Origin: an uncultured Campylobacter sp.
Lineage (GTDB): Bacteria > Campylobacterota > Campylobacteria > Campylobacterales > Campylobacteraceae
DNA length: 13,095 nt
Reading direction: 5' to 3'
Assembly: GCA_905373295.1 (NCBI GenBank)
Contig: CAJPSJ010000023.1
Span: 1-13,095, forward strand
The translations under genes were made by a program, and so were the position numbers. The notes beneath the pieces were generated by a model, which saw nothing but the letters and a program-made list of their open reading frames with translations, did no database searches and was not told the origin of the DNA. Shown piece after piece: positions 6,787 to 13,095 of this stretch (the stretch's first letter is position 1; each line of letters opens with the position of its first letter).

Positions 6787-8454
6787 ATGGAGTTTCTGAC
6801 AAGTTTGTCTGAAAGCACTCAATTCTTTTTGCAGCTCATTATAGTCTTGGGCTGTTTGTTTTATGGTGCTAAAAAAGGCGGTATGGCGCTGGGAATTCTA
6901 GGCGGTATAGGCTTAGTGATCTTAGTGTTTGGATTTAGATTAGAGCCGGGTAAGCCGGCAGTGGACGTTATTTTAACTATCCTCGCAGTTGTCGTAGCAA
7001 GTGCAACGCTACAGGCAACGGGAGGGCTTGATGTAATGCTTCAAATAGCGGAGAAATTGCTTCGTAAGCATCCGAAGATGGTTTGTATCATCGCTCCAAC
7101 TGTTGCGTGGACGCTTACAATCTTATGTGGAACCGGACACACCGTCTATACGCTGCTTCCGATCATCTATGACGTAGCTATTAAAAACGGAATTCGCCCT
7201 GAGCGTCCGATGGCTGCTTCTACGATCTCCTCGCAGCTTGCTATCATCGCTAGCCCTGTTTCGGTTGCCGGCGTTTCGATGGTTGCGATCTTGCTAGGTC
7301 AAGGCGTGCATATCGAGGGCTTTAGTACATATTTGGATCTGCTAAAACTCACTATCCCTTCTACTTTCATCGGTATGCTTGCGATCGGAACGTGGTCGAT
7401 TTTTAGAGGTAAAGATCTAGATAAAGATCCGGAATTTCAAGAAAAGATCAAAGATCCAGAGCAGAAAAAATATATCTACGGCGAAAGCACGACATTGTTA
7501 GGTCAAAAGCTTCCTAGGATTAAGTGGGTTTGCATGTGGATATTCTTAGCCACTATTGCGCTAGTTGCGGTTTTAGGTTACGAAAAAAGCTTGCGCCCTG
7601 CGTGGACTAAAAATGTCCCTGGCAAATCCGTAGAGATCATCGTCGATAAAAAAACGGTCAAAAATATCACGATCAAAGATGGTCAGGTTATCTCCATGGT
7701 AGACGGCGGTAAGGTCGTCTCAAACGTCAAAGAGTCTAAAGCCAAAGATGCAACGAAATTTAATAGCGTCGAAATTTACGACAAAGATAAAAAGCTATCT
7801 CAAAGTATCGTCGCTCAAGACGGAAATGTAGTAATTACGACAGGCGATAAGAGCGAGAGTATCGCAAACGCAAGCATAGTCGTAAAAGATACTATGAAAA
7901 AGACCACAAATTTAAATATGGTCTTAACCATTCAAATTTTCATGCTCCTAGCGGCGTCCATCATGATGATTGTCTCGGGTATCAAAGCGGGTAATATCGC
8001 TAAAAACGAAATTTTTCATAGCGGTATGATCGCGCTCGTGGCGATCTATGGAATTTCATGGATGGCAGAGACTATGTTTACCGCTCATATCGAAATGCTT
8101 AAAGCGTCGCTAGGTAAGGTCGTTATGGCGTATCCGTGGACATATGTCATTGTTTCGCTGCTAATTAGTAAATTCCTTAACTCTCAAGCGGCGGCGGTTG
8201 CTACTTTCGTACCGCTAGCGGTTAGCATCGGTATCGATCCGGGTCTTATTATCGCGTTTGCACCTGCTTGCTACGGATACTATATCCTACCTACCTATCC
8301 GAGCGATCTTGCGGCGATCCAGTTCGACCGCTCCGGCACTACGCACATTGGTAAATTCGTCATCAACCACAGCTTCATTTTCCCTGGGCTAATAGGCGTT
8401 CTTACTTCATGCGCGATGGGCTTTATCTTCGCTCATATTTACGGCTATTTATAA
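6787..8454 (+). CDS. dcuB: DcuB-type anaerobic C4-dicarboxylate transporter with a large insert
   Basis: DcuB exchanges fumarate (or malate, aspartate) for succinate across the inner membrane during fumarate respiration. The product matches E. coli DcuB closely in its signature segments: [90 protein letters not shown] and [16 protein letters not shown]. At 555 residues it is about 110 longer than E. coli DcuB (446, as I recall). The excess lies at residues about 275-375, between the span ending [10 protein letters not shown] and the span [13 protein letters not shown]. The insert is hydrophilic, Lys- and Val-rich and probably beta-stranded. Its sequence contains two weakly similar units beginning VEI at residues 282 and 328. 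By the DcuB topology known from E. coli it should face the periplasm. It has its own promoter and terminator candidate. The start is fixed by AAGGAG five bases upstream. Confidence 0.93.
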   Translation: MEFLTSLSESTQFFLQLIIVLGCLFYGAKKGGMALGILGGIGLVILVFGFRLEPGKPAVDVILTILAVVVASATLQATGGLDVMLQIAEKLLRKHPKMVCIIAPTVAWTLTILCGTGHTVYTLLPIIYDVAIKNGIRPERPMAASTISSQLAIIASPVSVAGVSMVAILLGQGVHIEGFSTYLDLLKLTIPSTFIGMLAIGTWSIFRGKDLDKDPEFQEKIKDPEQKKYIYGESTTLLGQKLPRIKWVCMWIFLATIALVAVLGYEKSLRPAWTKNVPGKSVEIIVDKKTVKNITIKDGQVISMVDGGKVVSNVKESKAKDATKFNSVEIYDKDKKLSQSIVAQDGNVVITTGDKSESIANASIVVKDTMKKTTNLNMVLTIQIFMLLAASIMMIVSGIKAGNIAKNEIFHSGMIALVAIYGISWMAETMFTAHIEMLKASLGKVVMAYPWTYVIVSLLISKFLNSQAAAVATFVPLAVSIGIDPGLIIAFAPACYGYYILPTYPSDLAAIQFDRSGTTHIGKFVINHSFIFPGLIGVLTSCAMGFIFAHIYGYL

Positions 8455-8461
8455 TAGTTGC

Positions 8462-8489
8462 GCTCGCGGGCATATGGCTCGCGAGCTTT
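8462..8489 (+). terminator. Hairpin terminator candidate after dcuB
   Basis: A perfect 7-bp G+C-rich stem (GCTCGCG at 8462-8468, CGCGAGC at 8480-8486) with an 11-base loop begins eight bases after the dcuB stop. It is followed by TTTAAATTT, a short and interrupted T tract. It probably ends dcuB transcription before the separate lar promoter. Confidence 0.65.
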
Positions 8490-8510
8490 AAATTTCAAAC
8501 CCCAGTGGCT

Positions 8511-8530
8511 TTATAAAATTTTATAAAATT
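8511..8530 (+). repeat. Tandem 10-bp duplication in the dcuB-larA spacer
   Basis: Two adjacent exact copies of TTATAAAATT are followed by further A/T words (TTGAAATTTTAAAT). The 207-bp spacer between dcuB and larA is otherwise A+T-rich non-coding DNA with no open frame worth naming. The repeat could be part of an A/T-rich upstream promoter element for larA, but it lies about 100 bases before the -10 box. Confidence 0.5.
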
Positions 8531-8627
8531 TTGAAATTTTAAATGCTCTAAATTTTTAAATTCTAAAGCTTTCTAAATTCCGTTCATAACCCGCTCTAGG
8601 CTAATTCGTTTTAAATAAAATTTACGT

Positions 8628-8633
8628 TATAAT
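8628..8633 (+). promoter_or_regulatory. lar operon promoter, -10 box TATAAT
   Basis: A consensus TATAAT lies 28 bases before the larA start codon, with A+T-rich DNA upstream (TTTTAAATAAAATTTACG). At the -35 distance there is only TTCGTT (8605-8610). The leader would be about 20 bases and holds AGGAGG at 8651-8656, a near-perfect ribosome binding site. The short leader leaves no room for a riboswitch. Confidence 0.6.
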
Positions 8634-8661
8634 TCCGCCAAATTCCACACAGGAGGCAGAT

Positions 8662-9912
8662 ATGCAAATCCCTATCGCATACGGCAAAGATGATCATCTA
8701 AGTCTAGAGATAAACGAGAAAAATTTGCTCGGCGTTTTCGATCCAAACCCCGTGGCTAAATTTGACGAAACGGCGCTCATCGCAAAGGCTCTAGCAAATC
8801 CGATAAATCAAAAAAGCTTTGACGAGTTTATAGCAGGCGATGAAAAGATCGTAATCATCGTAAATGACGGCACGCGCCCTACTCCGACGGCAAAAGTTTT
8901 AAAGCAAATTTACCCAAAAATCCGCGAGAAAAATAAAATTTTCATCATCGCCACCGGTTGCCATAGAGAGGGCACTCTCGATGAGTACGAGATGATATTT
9001 GGCAAAGAAATTTATGCTGAAATCAGCGCCAAAAACGAAGTTCACGATCACGACTCCAAGCACGATGAGATGGTCTTTTTAGGCGAGAGCAAAAACGGCA
9101 CGCAGATGTATCTAAACAAAATCGTAGCCAAAGCTAAAAAGGTAATCGTCATAGGCTCGGTCGAGCCGCACTATTTCGCGGGCTACACGGGCGGCAGAAA
9201 GGCCTTTTTGCCGGGCACCGCGTCGTACGAGAGCATCACGCAAAACCACAAGCTCGCACTAAGCTCCGACGCGCAGGCGCTGCGCCTAGAGGGCAACCCC
9301 GTGCACGAGGATATGATCGATGCGATGAAGGTGCTAGCGCACATCGACGTTTTTTCGATACAGACGGTGCTTGATAGCGAGCACGGCGTGTATTACGCGA
9401 GCGCGGGCGATTTGAACGATAGCTTTTACGACTGCGTGAAAAAGGCAGACGAGGTCTTTTGCGTAAATATCCCGCGCAAGGCCGATATCGTGATCTCGGT
9501 CGCGCCATATCCGATGGACGTCGATCTCTATCAGGCGCAAAAAGCCCTAGATAACGGCAAACTAGCACTCGCGCAGGATGGAATTTTAATCATGGTCGCA
9601 AAGTGCCGCACCGGCATCGGACCAAAGCCGTTTTTTGACCTGATGGCTTCCGCCGATACGCCCAAAAAGGTGCTCGAAAAGATCAGCGCTGGCTTTAAGC
9701 TCGGATATCACAAGGCCGCCAAGATGGCCGAAATCTCGCTCTGGGCGCAGACCTGGGCGGTGAGCGATCTAAGCGACGAGGAGATGCGAGCCGTGCATCT
9801 CAAACCATACCACGACATCCAAAAAGCCGTGGACGACGCACTCGCGCAAAAGGGCGCGGACGCTAAAATCATCATCCTGCCGTTTGGCTCGATGACGGTG
9901 CCTAAGGCTTAG
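8662..9912 (+). CDS. larA: LarA, nickel-pincer-dependent 2-hydroxyacid racemase
   Basis: LarA interconverts the D and L forms of lactate, or in some homologues other 2-hydroxyacids, by reversible hydride transfer to the nickel-pincer nucleotide cofactor. It acts in the cytoplasm. Key residues of the Lactobacillus plantarum enzyme have counterparts at the expected spacing. H101 (TGCHREGT) and H170 (VEPHYFAGYTGG) match the catalytic H108 and H174. K180 (GGRKAFLPG) matches the cofactor-tethering K184, and H196 matches the nickel ligand H200. R72 (DGTRPTPT) and Y290-Q291-K294 (YQAQK) fit the substrate and cofactor pocket. The length of 416 residues is normal. It is the first gene of larACEB, and larC starts two bases after its stop. 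Substrate is not certain: the LarA superfamily includes malate and other racemases, and dcuB lies just upstream. Confidence 0.93.
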   Translation: MQIPIAYGKDDHLSLEINEKNLLGVFDPNPVAKFDETALIAKALANPINQKSFDEFIAGDEKIVIIVNDGTRPTPTAKVLKQIYPKIREKNKIFIIATGCHREGTLDEYEMIFGKEIYAEISAKNEVHDHDSKHDEMVFLGESKNGTQMYLNKIVAKAKKVIVIGSVEPHYFAGYTGGRKAFLPGTASYESITQNHKLALSSDAQALRLEGNPVHEDMIDAMKVLAHIDVFSIQTVLDSEHGVYYASAGDLNDSFYDCVKKADEVFCVNIPRKADIVISVAPYPMDVDLYQAQKALDNGKLALAQDGILIMVAKCRTGIGPKPFFDLMASADTPKKVLEKISAGFKLGYHKAAKMAEISLWAQTWAVSDLSDEEMRAVHLKPYHDIQKAVDDALAQKGADAKIIILPFGSMTVPKA

Positions 9913-9914
9913 GC
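9900..9914 (+). promoter_or_regulatory. Palindrome spanning the larA stop and the larC ribosome binding site
   Basis: GCCTAAG-G-CTTAGGC is a perfect 7-bp inverted repeat with one central base. It covers the larA stop codon (TAG, 9910-9912) and the likely larC ribosome binding site (TAAGG), and ends one base before the larC TTG start at 9915. Translating ribosomes finishing larA would open any such RNA structure, which would couple larC translation to larA. With a one-base centre only the outer pairs could form in RNA, so the effect may be small. Confidence 0.4.
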
Positions 9915-11162
9915 TTGGCTAAAATTTTATATTACGACGCGAGCGCGGGCATCAGCGGCGATATGAATTTAGGCGCGCTGGTGGAGCTTGGCGTGGATTT
10001 TGGCTATCTTTGCGCCGAGCTTGAGAAGTTAAATTTAGCCGGCGAATTTAAGCTGGAGCGCAAAAGCGTGCTAAAAAACGGCATCGCCGCGACCAAAATC
10101 GACGTTGTGCCGCTAAAATCGCAGCCCCACGCGAGAAGCTACGCCGATATCAGGCAAATTTTAGAAAGTTCAAATTTAAGCCAGAGTTGCAAACAAAGAG
10201 CGGGCGCGATATTTCGCACGATCGCGCAGGCCGAAGCCAAAGTCCACGGCACGCAGATAGAGCGGGTGCATTTCCATGAGGTCGGCGCGATCGATAGCAT
10301 CGCGGACGTTGCGGGCGCGGCGATCTGCCTTGAATATCTTTTTGAAAATTTAGGCGTCTCGCGCGTGCTAAGCTCCAAAATCGAGCTTGGCGGCGGCGTA
10401 GCGATCTGCGATCACGGCGCACTTAGCGTGCCTGCACCCGCCGTTTGCGAAATTTTAAAAGGCGTGCCGGTAAGTTTAGGGCGCGCAAATTTCGAGATGA
10501 CTACGCCAACGGGAGCGGCGATTTTAAAGGCTTGTGCGGACGAGTTTGCGGACGGCGCGAGCTTTAAAATAGAAAAGATCGGCTACGGCGCGGGCAACAA
10601 AGATACCGCAGGCTTTGCAAACGTGCTTCGCACGATGATCTGCGAGGCGGATGAAAATTTGAACGATGAAAGCGGCGAGTCAAATTTAGACGTGCGAGCT
10701 GGCTACGGCGAGGTTTGCAAGCAAATTTTAATCTCTACCAACATCGACGATATGGACGCCGAGAGCTTTGCGCTTGCGTGCGAAATTTTGCGCGAAAACG
10801 GCGCACTGGACGTGTTTAGCCGCTCTATTTTTATGAAAAAGGGGCGCGCGGGCTTTGAGCTAAACGCGCTGTGCCGCAAGCAGGACGCGCAAAAATTAAA
10901 GGATCTGATATTTACGCACACGACGGCGATCGGCGTCCGCGAGGTAGAGGTTGTTAAAACCGAGCTAAAGCGCGAGTTTGTGCGGGTGCAGACGAAATTC
11001 GGCGAGATAGGGCTTAAAATTTCTGGCACCTGCCAAGCGCAAAAAGCAAAGCCCGAATTTGACGACTGCAAGACCGCAGCGCTCGCGCACGGCACGACGA
11101 TAGAGCGGGTGCGAAAAGAGGCGCTGAAAATCTATGACGAAACTAGAAAAACTAAAGGCTGA
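9915..11162 (+). CDS. larC: LarC, CTP-dependent nickel insertion enzyme (cyclometallase)
   Basis: LarC inserts nickel into the dithio-pyridinium mononucleotide made by LarB and LarE, finishing the NPN cofactor for LarA, in a CTP-dependent reaction. The 415-residue product has the family motifs in order: DASAGISGDMNLGAL at the N-terminus, HFHEVGAIDSIAD (H119, H121, E122), a TPTGAAIL segment, GYGAGNKD, and NIDDMDAES (residues 276-284) opening the C-terminal domain. It is one continuous frame, unlike L. plantarum, where larC1 and larC2 are joined by ribosomal frameshifting. The start is TTG, two bases after the larA stop. It is supported by TAAGG seven bases upstream and by alignment of the conserved N-terminus, and there is no ATG nearby. 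The 3' end overlaps larE by 29 bases. Confidence 0.94.
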   Translation: MAKILYYDASAGISGDMNLGALVELGVDFGYLCAELEKLNLAGEFKLERKSVLKNGIAATKIDVVPLKSQPHARSYADIRQILESSNLSQSCKQRAGAIFRTIAQAEAKVHGTQIERVHFHEVGAIDSIADVAGAAICLEYLFENLGVSRVLSSKIELGGGVAICDHGALSVPAPAVCEILKGVPVSLGRANFEMTTPTGAAILKACADEFADGASFKIEKIGYGAGNKDTAGFANVLRTMICEADENLNDESGESNLDVRAGYGEVCKQILISTNIDDMDAESFALACEILRENGALDVFSRSIFMKKGRAGFELNALCRKQDAQKLKDLIFTHTTAIGVREVEVVKTELKREFVRVQTKFGEIGLKISGTCQAQKAKPEFDDCKTAALAHGTTIERVRKEALKIYDETRKTKG

Positions 11163-11916
11163 TCTGCGCGGACTGGGCGAACTCGCGGTCGCATTTAGCG
11201 GCGGTGCGGATAGCTCGCTGCTGCTGCGCGCGGCGCACGATGCGCTGGGGGAGCGTGCGATCGGCATAACGATCAGATCGCCCTACATGTCCTCTCGCGA
11301 GATTGCCGAAGCCGTGGAATTTGCCCGCACTTACGGCATCCGCCACGAAATTTTAGAGCTAGGCGTCGCGGAGGAGATCAAAAACAATCCCGAAAACCGC
11401 TGCTATCTGTGCAAAAAGGCAGTGTTTTCGCGACTGATCGAGCGCGCCCGTGAGCTTGGCTTTAGCCGCGTCGCAGACGGCACGAACCGAGACGATCTGG
11501 GCGAACACCGTCCGGGGCTCAAAGCCAAAGAGGAGCTTGGCGTACTCTCGCCGCTGATAAATTTAACCAAATCCGAAATCCGCGAGCTATCGCGCGAGCT
11601 GGGCTTACCTACCGCCGAAAAGCCCGGCTACGCGTGCTTGCTAACGCGCCTGCCGCACGGGCGCGAGATCGAGCTGAGCGAGTTAAATTTGATCGAAGCG
11701 GCGGAAAATCTGCTCATCGCAAGCGGCTACGCAAACGTCCGCGCGCGGTGCGACCGCAAAAATATAAAGCTGCAAATGCCCTTTTCTAGCATGCTGGACT
11801 TCCTAAACGACGCTAAATTTAAAAGCGTCGTTAGGCAGCTCATCTCGCTTGGCGCAGCGGATGTGACGCTCGATCTAAAGGGGCTTAGAGAGGATGTTTT
11901 GCATGAGAGAGGATGA
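11134..11916 (+). CDS. larE: LarE, sulfur transferase for the NPN cofactor (three-cysteine type)
   Basis: LarE is an ATP pyrophosphatase that activates the carboxylates of pyridinium-3,5-biscarboxylic acid mononucleotide and replaces oxygen with sulfur. The 260-residue product has the PP-loop SGGADSS at residues 22-28, then DGTNRDDLGEHRPG and the C-terminal segment KPGYACLLTRLPHG. The L. plantarum enzyme sacrifices one cysteine (C176) per sulfur. Here the counterpart C168 is joined by C90 and C93 (CYLCKK). That three-cysteine set is the pattern of LarE proteins, such as the Thermotoga maritima one, that hold a [4Fe-4S] cluster and can act catalytically. The ATG lies inside the end of larC with AAAGAGG about 13 bases upstream, so translation is probably coupled. 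It overlaps larB by 14 bases if the preferred larB start is right. Confidence 0.94.
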   Translation: MTKLEKLKADLRGLGELAVAFSGGADSSLLLRAAHDALGERAIGITIRSPYMSSREIAEAVEFARTYGIRHEILELGVAEEIKNNPENRCYLCKKAVFSRLIERARELGFSRVADGTNRDDLGEHRPGLKAKEELGVLSPLINLTKSEIRELSRELGLPTAEKPGYACLLTRLPHGREIELSELNLIEAAENLLIASGYANVRARCDRKNIKLQMPFSSMLDFLNDAKFKSVVRQLISLGAADVTLDLKGLREDVLHERG

Positions 11917-12649
11917 AATTTTAGAGCTTTTCGCGGGGATAAAAAGCGGCCGCGTGAGCGAGCAAGAGGCGCTAAAATACCTGAAAAACTACCCCTACGA
12001 GGACGTGGGCTGCGCCAAGATCGACACTCAACGCGCCCTGCGAAACGGCGCGGGCGAGGTGATCTACGGCGAGGGCAAGACTGATGATGAAATTTTACGT
12101 ATCGCTGGTGCGATCGGCGCGAGAGGGCAAAATATCCTAATCACGCGCACGAACGAGCGGGTTTTTGAGCGGGTGCGCAAAATCTTGCCGCAGGCCGAGT
12201 TTAACGCTCGCGGCCGCCTCATCAGCGTCAAATTTAGCAAGCCCGCGCTCACGCAAAGCTACATCGCGATAGTATCTGCCGGCACCGCCGACGGCGCGGT
12301 AGTGGAGGAGGCGTACGAAACGGCGCGATTTTTTGGCAACGACGCGCGTAAATTTAGCGACGCAGGCGTGGCCGGGCTGCATAGGCTGATCGCAAATTTA
12401 GAGCAGATACGCGGCGCAAAGGTCGTGATCGCAGTGGCGGGCATGGAGGGTGCGCTAGCTAGCGTGCTGGCGGGCCTTGTGAGCGTGCCGGTGATCGCAG
12501 TGCCCACCAGCGTGGGATACGGAGCGAGCTTTGGCGGGCTGGCGGCGCTGTTAGCGATGCTAAACAGCTGCGCAAACGGCGTGAGCGTCGTAAATATCGA
12601 CAACGGATTCGGCGCCGCGTATAACGCGAGCCTGATAAATCATCTCTAA
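11903..12649 (+). CDS. larB: LarB, NaAD carboxylase/hydrolase, first step of NPN synthesis
   Basis: LarB is a PurE-like enzyme that carboxylates nicotinic acid adenine dinucleotide at C5 and cleaves it, giving the biscarboxylated pyridinium mononucleotide used by LarE. The 248-residue product has SAGTADGAVVEEA (the CO2/substrate loop), VAGMEGALASVLAGL, PVIAVPTSVGYG and the C-terminal NSCANGVSVVNIDNGFGAA. C223 corresponds to the cysteine (C221 in L. plantarum) that attacks the pyridinium ring. I chose ATG 11903 over the in-frame ATG at 11894. AGAGAGG (11887-11893) is well spaced for 11903 but abuts 11894, and family members begin just before the EILELF segment. It overlaps the end of larE and closes the operon. 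A hairpin follows directly after the stop. Confidence 0.93.
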   Translation: MREDEILELFAGIKSGRVSEQEALKYLKNYPYEDVGCAKIDTQRALRNGAGEVIYGEGKTDDEILRIAGAIGARGQNILITRTNERVFERVRKILPQAEFNARGRLISVKFSKPALTQSYIAIVSAGTADGAVVEEAYETARFFGNDARKFSDAGVAGLHRLIANLEQIRGAKVVIAVAGMEGALASVLAGLVSVPVIAVPTSVGYGASFGGLAALLAMLNSCANGVSVVNIDNGFGAAYNASLINHL

Positions 12650-12677
12650 ATTTACACCCGCCGCGCGGGTCAAATTT
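12648..12677 (+). terminator. Hairpin after larB, possible terminator
   Basis: ACCCG (12656-12660) pairs with CGGGT (12666-12670), with one more C-G pair inside and a tiny loop. Flanking AAATTT words (12648-12653 and 12672-12677) can extend the stem beyond a small internal bulge. It begins within the larB stop codon. The T tract is short (TTTAA), so termination may be partial and the next gene could receive read-through. Confidence 0.5.
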
Positions 12678-12702
12678 AACGGCTAAATTTAAAAGGAAAG
12701 CG

Positions 12703-13083
12703 TTGCGAGGGGAAAATTTAAGAGAGCAAAAGACTGGATCGAAGGGCGCGAAAAAGCTCGCGCAAAAGGCGCAAACAAGGCAAAGGACTCGAACGAGGCT
12801 AGCGTTTTTAGCCGCGGCAGTTCTGATTTTAGCGGTAGAAATTTACATCGCGATCTGCGTAAAGGGCGGCTTCGTGCGCCACTATGCGGGCGATGTTTTA
12901 GCCGTCATCTTGCTTTACGCGCTTGCTAGGGCTATTTTTAGCGCGCCGCCTTTAAATTTGCCGCTTAAAATTTTCGCGTTTGCGGCGGCTTTGGAGCTCG
13001 CGCAGTATTTTGGCGCGTTGCAAATTTTAGGCGTAGCAGAGCAGGTCGGCGAAATCAAACGTCCCACCGATCATTACTTTTAA
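12703..13083 (+). CDS. Small DUF2809-like membrane protein
   Basis: The 126-residue product has a basic N-terminal tail (residues 1-32, many Lys, Arg and Gln) and three predicted membrane spans at about 33-53, 62-80 and 87-105. The pattern GGFVRHYAGDVLAVILLYALAR followed by FAAALELAQYFGALQILG resembles DUF2809, a family of small inner-membrane proteins of unknown function. In the family, as I recall it, a fourth hydrophobic segment usually follows. Here the protein instead ends in a polar tail (VGEIKRPTDHYF), so the C-terminus may be divergent or truncated. The start is TTG at 12703, chosen because AAAGGA sits a few bases upstream and there is no ATG or GTG before the first span. It is 53 bp after larB on the same strand, beyond a hairpin, and nothing ties it to nickel-pincer chemistry. 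Confidence 0.6.
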   Translation: MRGENLREQKTGSKGAKKLAQKAQTRQRTRTRLAFLAAAVLILAVEIYIAICVKGGFVRHYAGDVLAVILLYALARAIFSAPPLNLPLKIFAFAAALELAQYFGALQILGVAEQVGEIKRPTDHYF

Positions 13084-13095
13084 AATTTTATTTTC

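Noticed and set aside
8511..8560. Possible short repeat array in the dcuB-larA spacer
   Set aside because: Only two 10-bp copies with no spacers, in very A+T-rich DNA; not a CRISPR or mobile-element end.
9236..9568. A 110-codon open frame on the minus strand inside larA
   Set aside because: It is antisense to well-conserved larA sequence, is very rich in Arg, Pro and Ser, and has no family resemblance. It is a by-product of G+C-rich codons.
10703..11095. A 130-codon open frame on the minus strand inside larC
   Set aside because: Antisense to conserved LarC motifs such as NIDDMDAES, with low-complexity Ser/Cys/Phe content and no plausible start signal.
9915..11162. Programmed frameshift in larC
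   Set aside because: The frame is continuous from the N-terminal to the C-terminal domain, so no shift is needed.
11894..11902. Upstream ATG for larB (adds Met-Phe-Cys)
   Set aside because: The ribosome binding site AGAGAGG directly abuts this ATG, leaving no spacing, while it is well placed for the ATG at 11903.
12259..12603. A 114-codon open frame on the minus strand inside larB
   Set aside because: Antisense to the conserved LarB core; Ala/Ser/Thr/Pro-rich shadow without a recognisable domain.

Overview
The window looks like chromosomal DNA from a Campylobacterota species, most likely an oral-type Campylobacter of intermediate G+C (the C. gracilis, showae, rectus, curvus type). Three things point there. 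The nitrous oxide reductase is of the Sec-exported, cytochrome c-fused form with the gene order known from Wolinella succinogenes (nosZ-nosB-nosD-nosG). Genes are packed tightly, with ATGA stop/start overlaps and many AAATTT and GAATTY words. Promoters have TATAAT -10 boxes without a clear -35. The species name is an inference.

Left half, minus strand (1-6491): a nos operon, read right to left. It starts with an unrecognised secreted beta-propeller-like protein (5334-6491). Then come nosZ (cytochrome c nitrous oxide reductase), nosB (membrane protein), nosD (periplasmic beta-helix maturation protein) and the first 237 codons of nosG (Tat-exported polyferredoxin), which runs off the left edge. 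A strong hairpin sits between nosZ and nosB. Together these genes would pass electrons from the quinone pool through NosG and partners beyond the window to periplasmic NosZ, reducing N2O to N2. The rest of the set (cytochromes c, nosH, nosF, nosY, nosL) is expected beyond position 1.

Centre (6492-8454): a 295-bp divergent promoter region, then dcuB on the plus strand. DcuB is a fumarate/succinate antiporter of anaerobic fumarate respiration. It carries an unusual insert of about 95-100 residues, predicted to be periplasmic and containing two weakly similar units. A hairpin terminator candidate follows it.

Right half, plus strand (8628-12649): a compact operon larA-larC-larE-larB with its own TATAAT box. 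LarB, LarE and LarC make and metallate the nickel-pincer nucleotide (NPN) cofactor. LarA is the Ni-dependent 2-hydroxyacid racemase that uses it, and all four of its cofactor and catalytic residues are present. The substrate may be lactate, but the dcuB neighbour makes malate worth testing. The window ends with a small DUF2809-like membrane protein (12703-13083).

I found no RNA genes, CRISPR arrays, insertion sequences or phage genes. The points most worth a second look are the propeller protein leading the nos operon, the DcuB insert, the lar/dcuB pairing, and the AATTY-driven low-complexity inserts in two nos genes.
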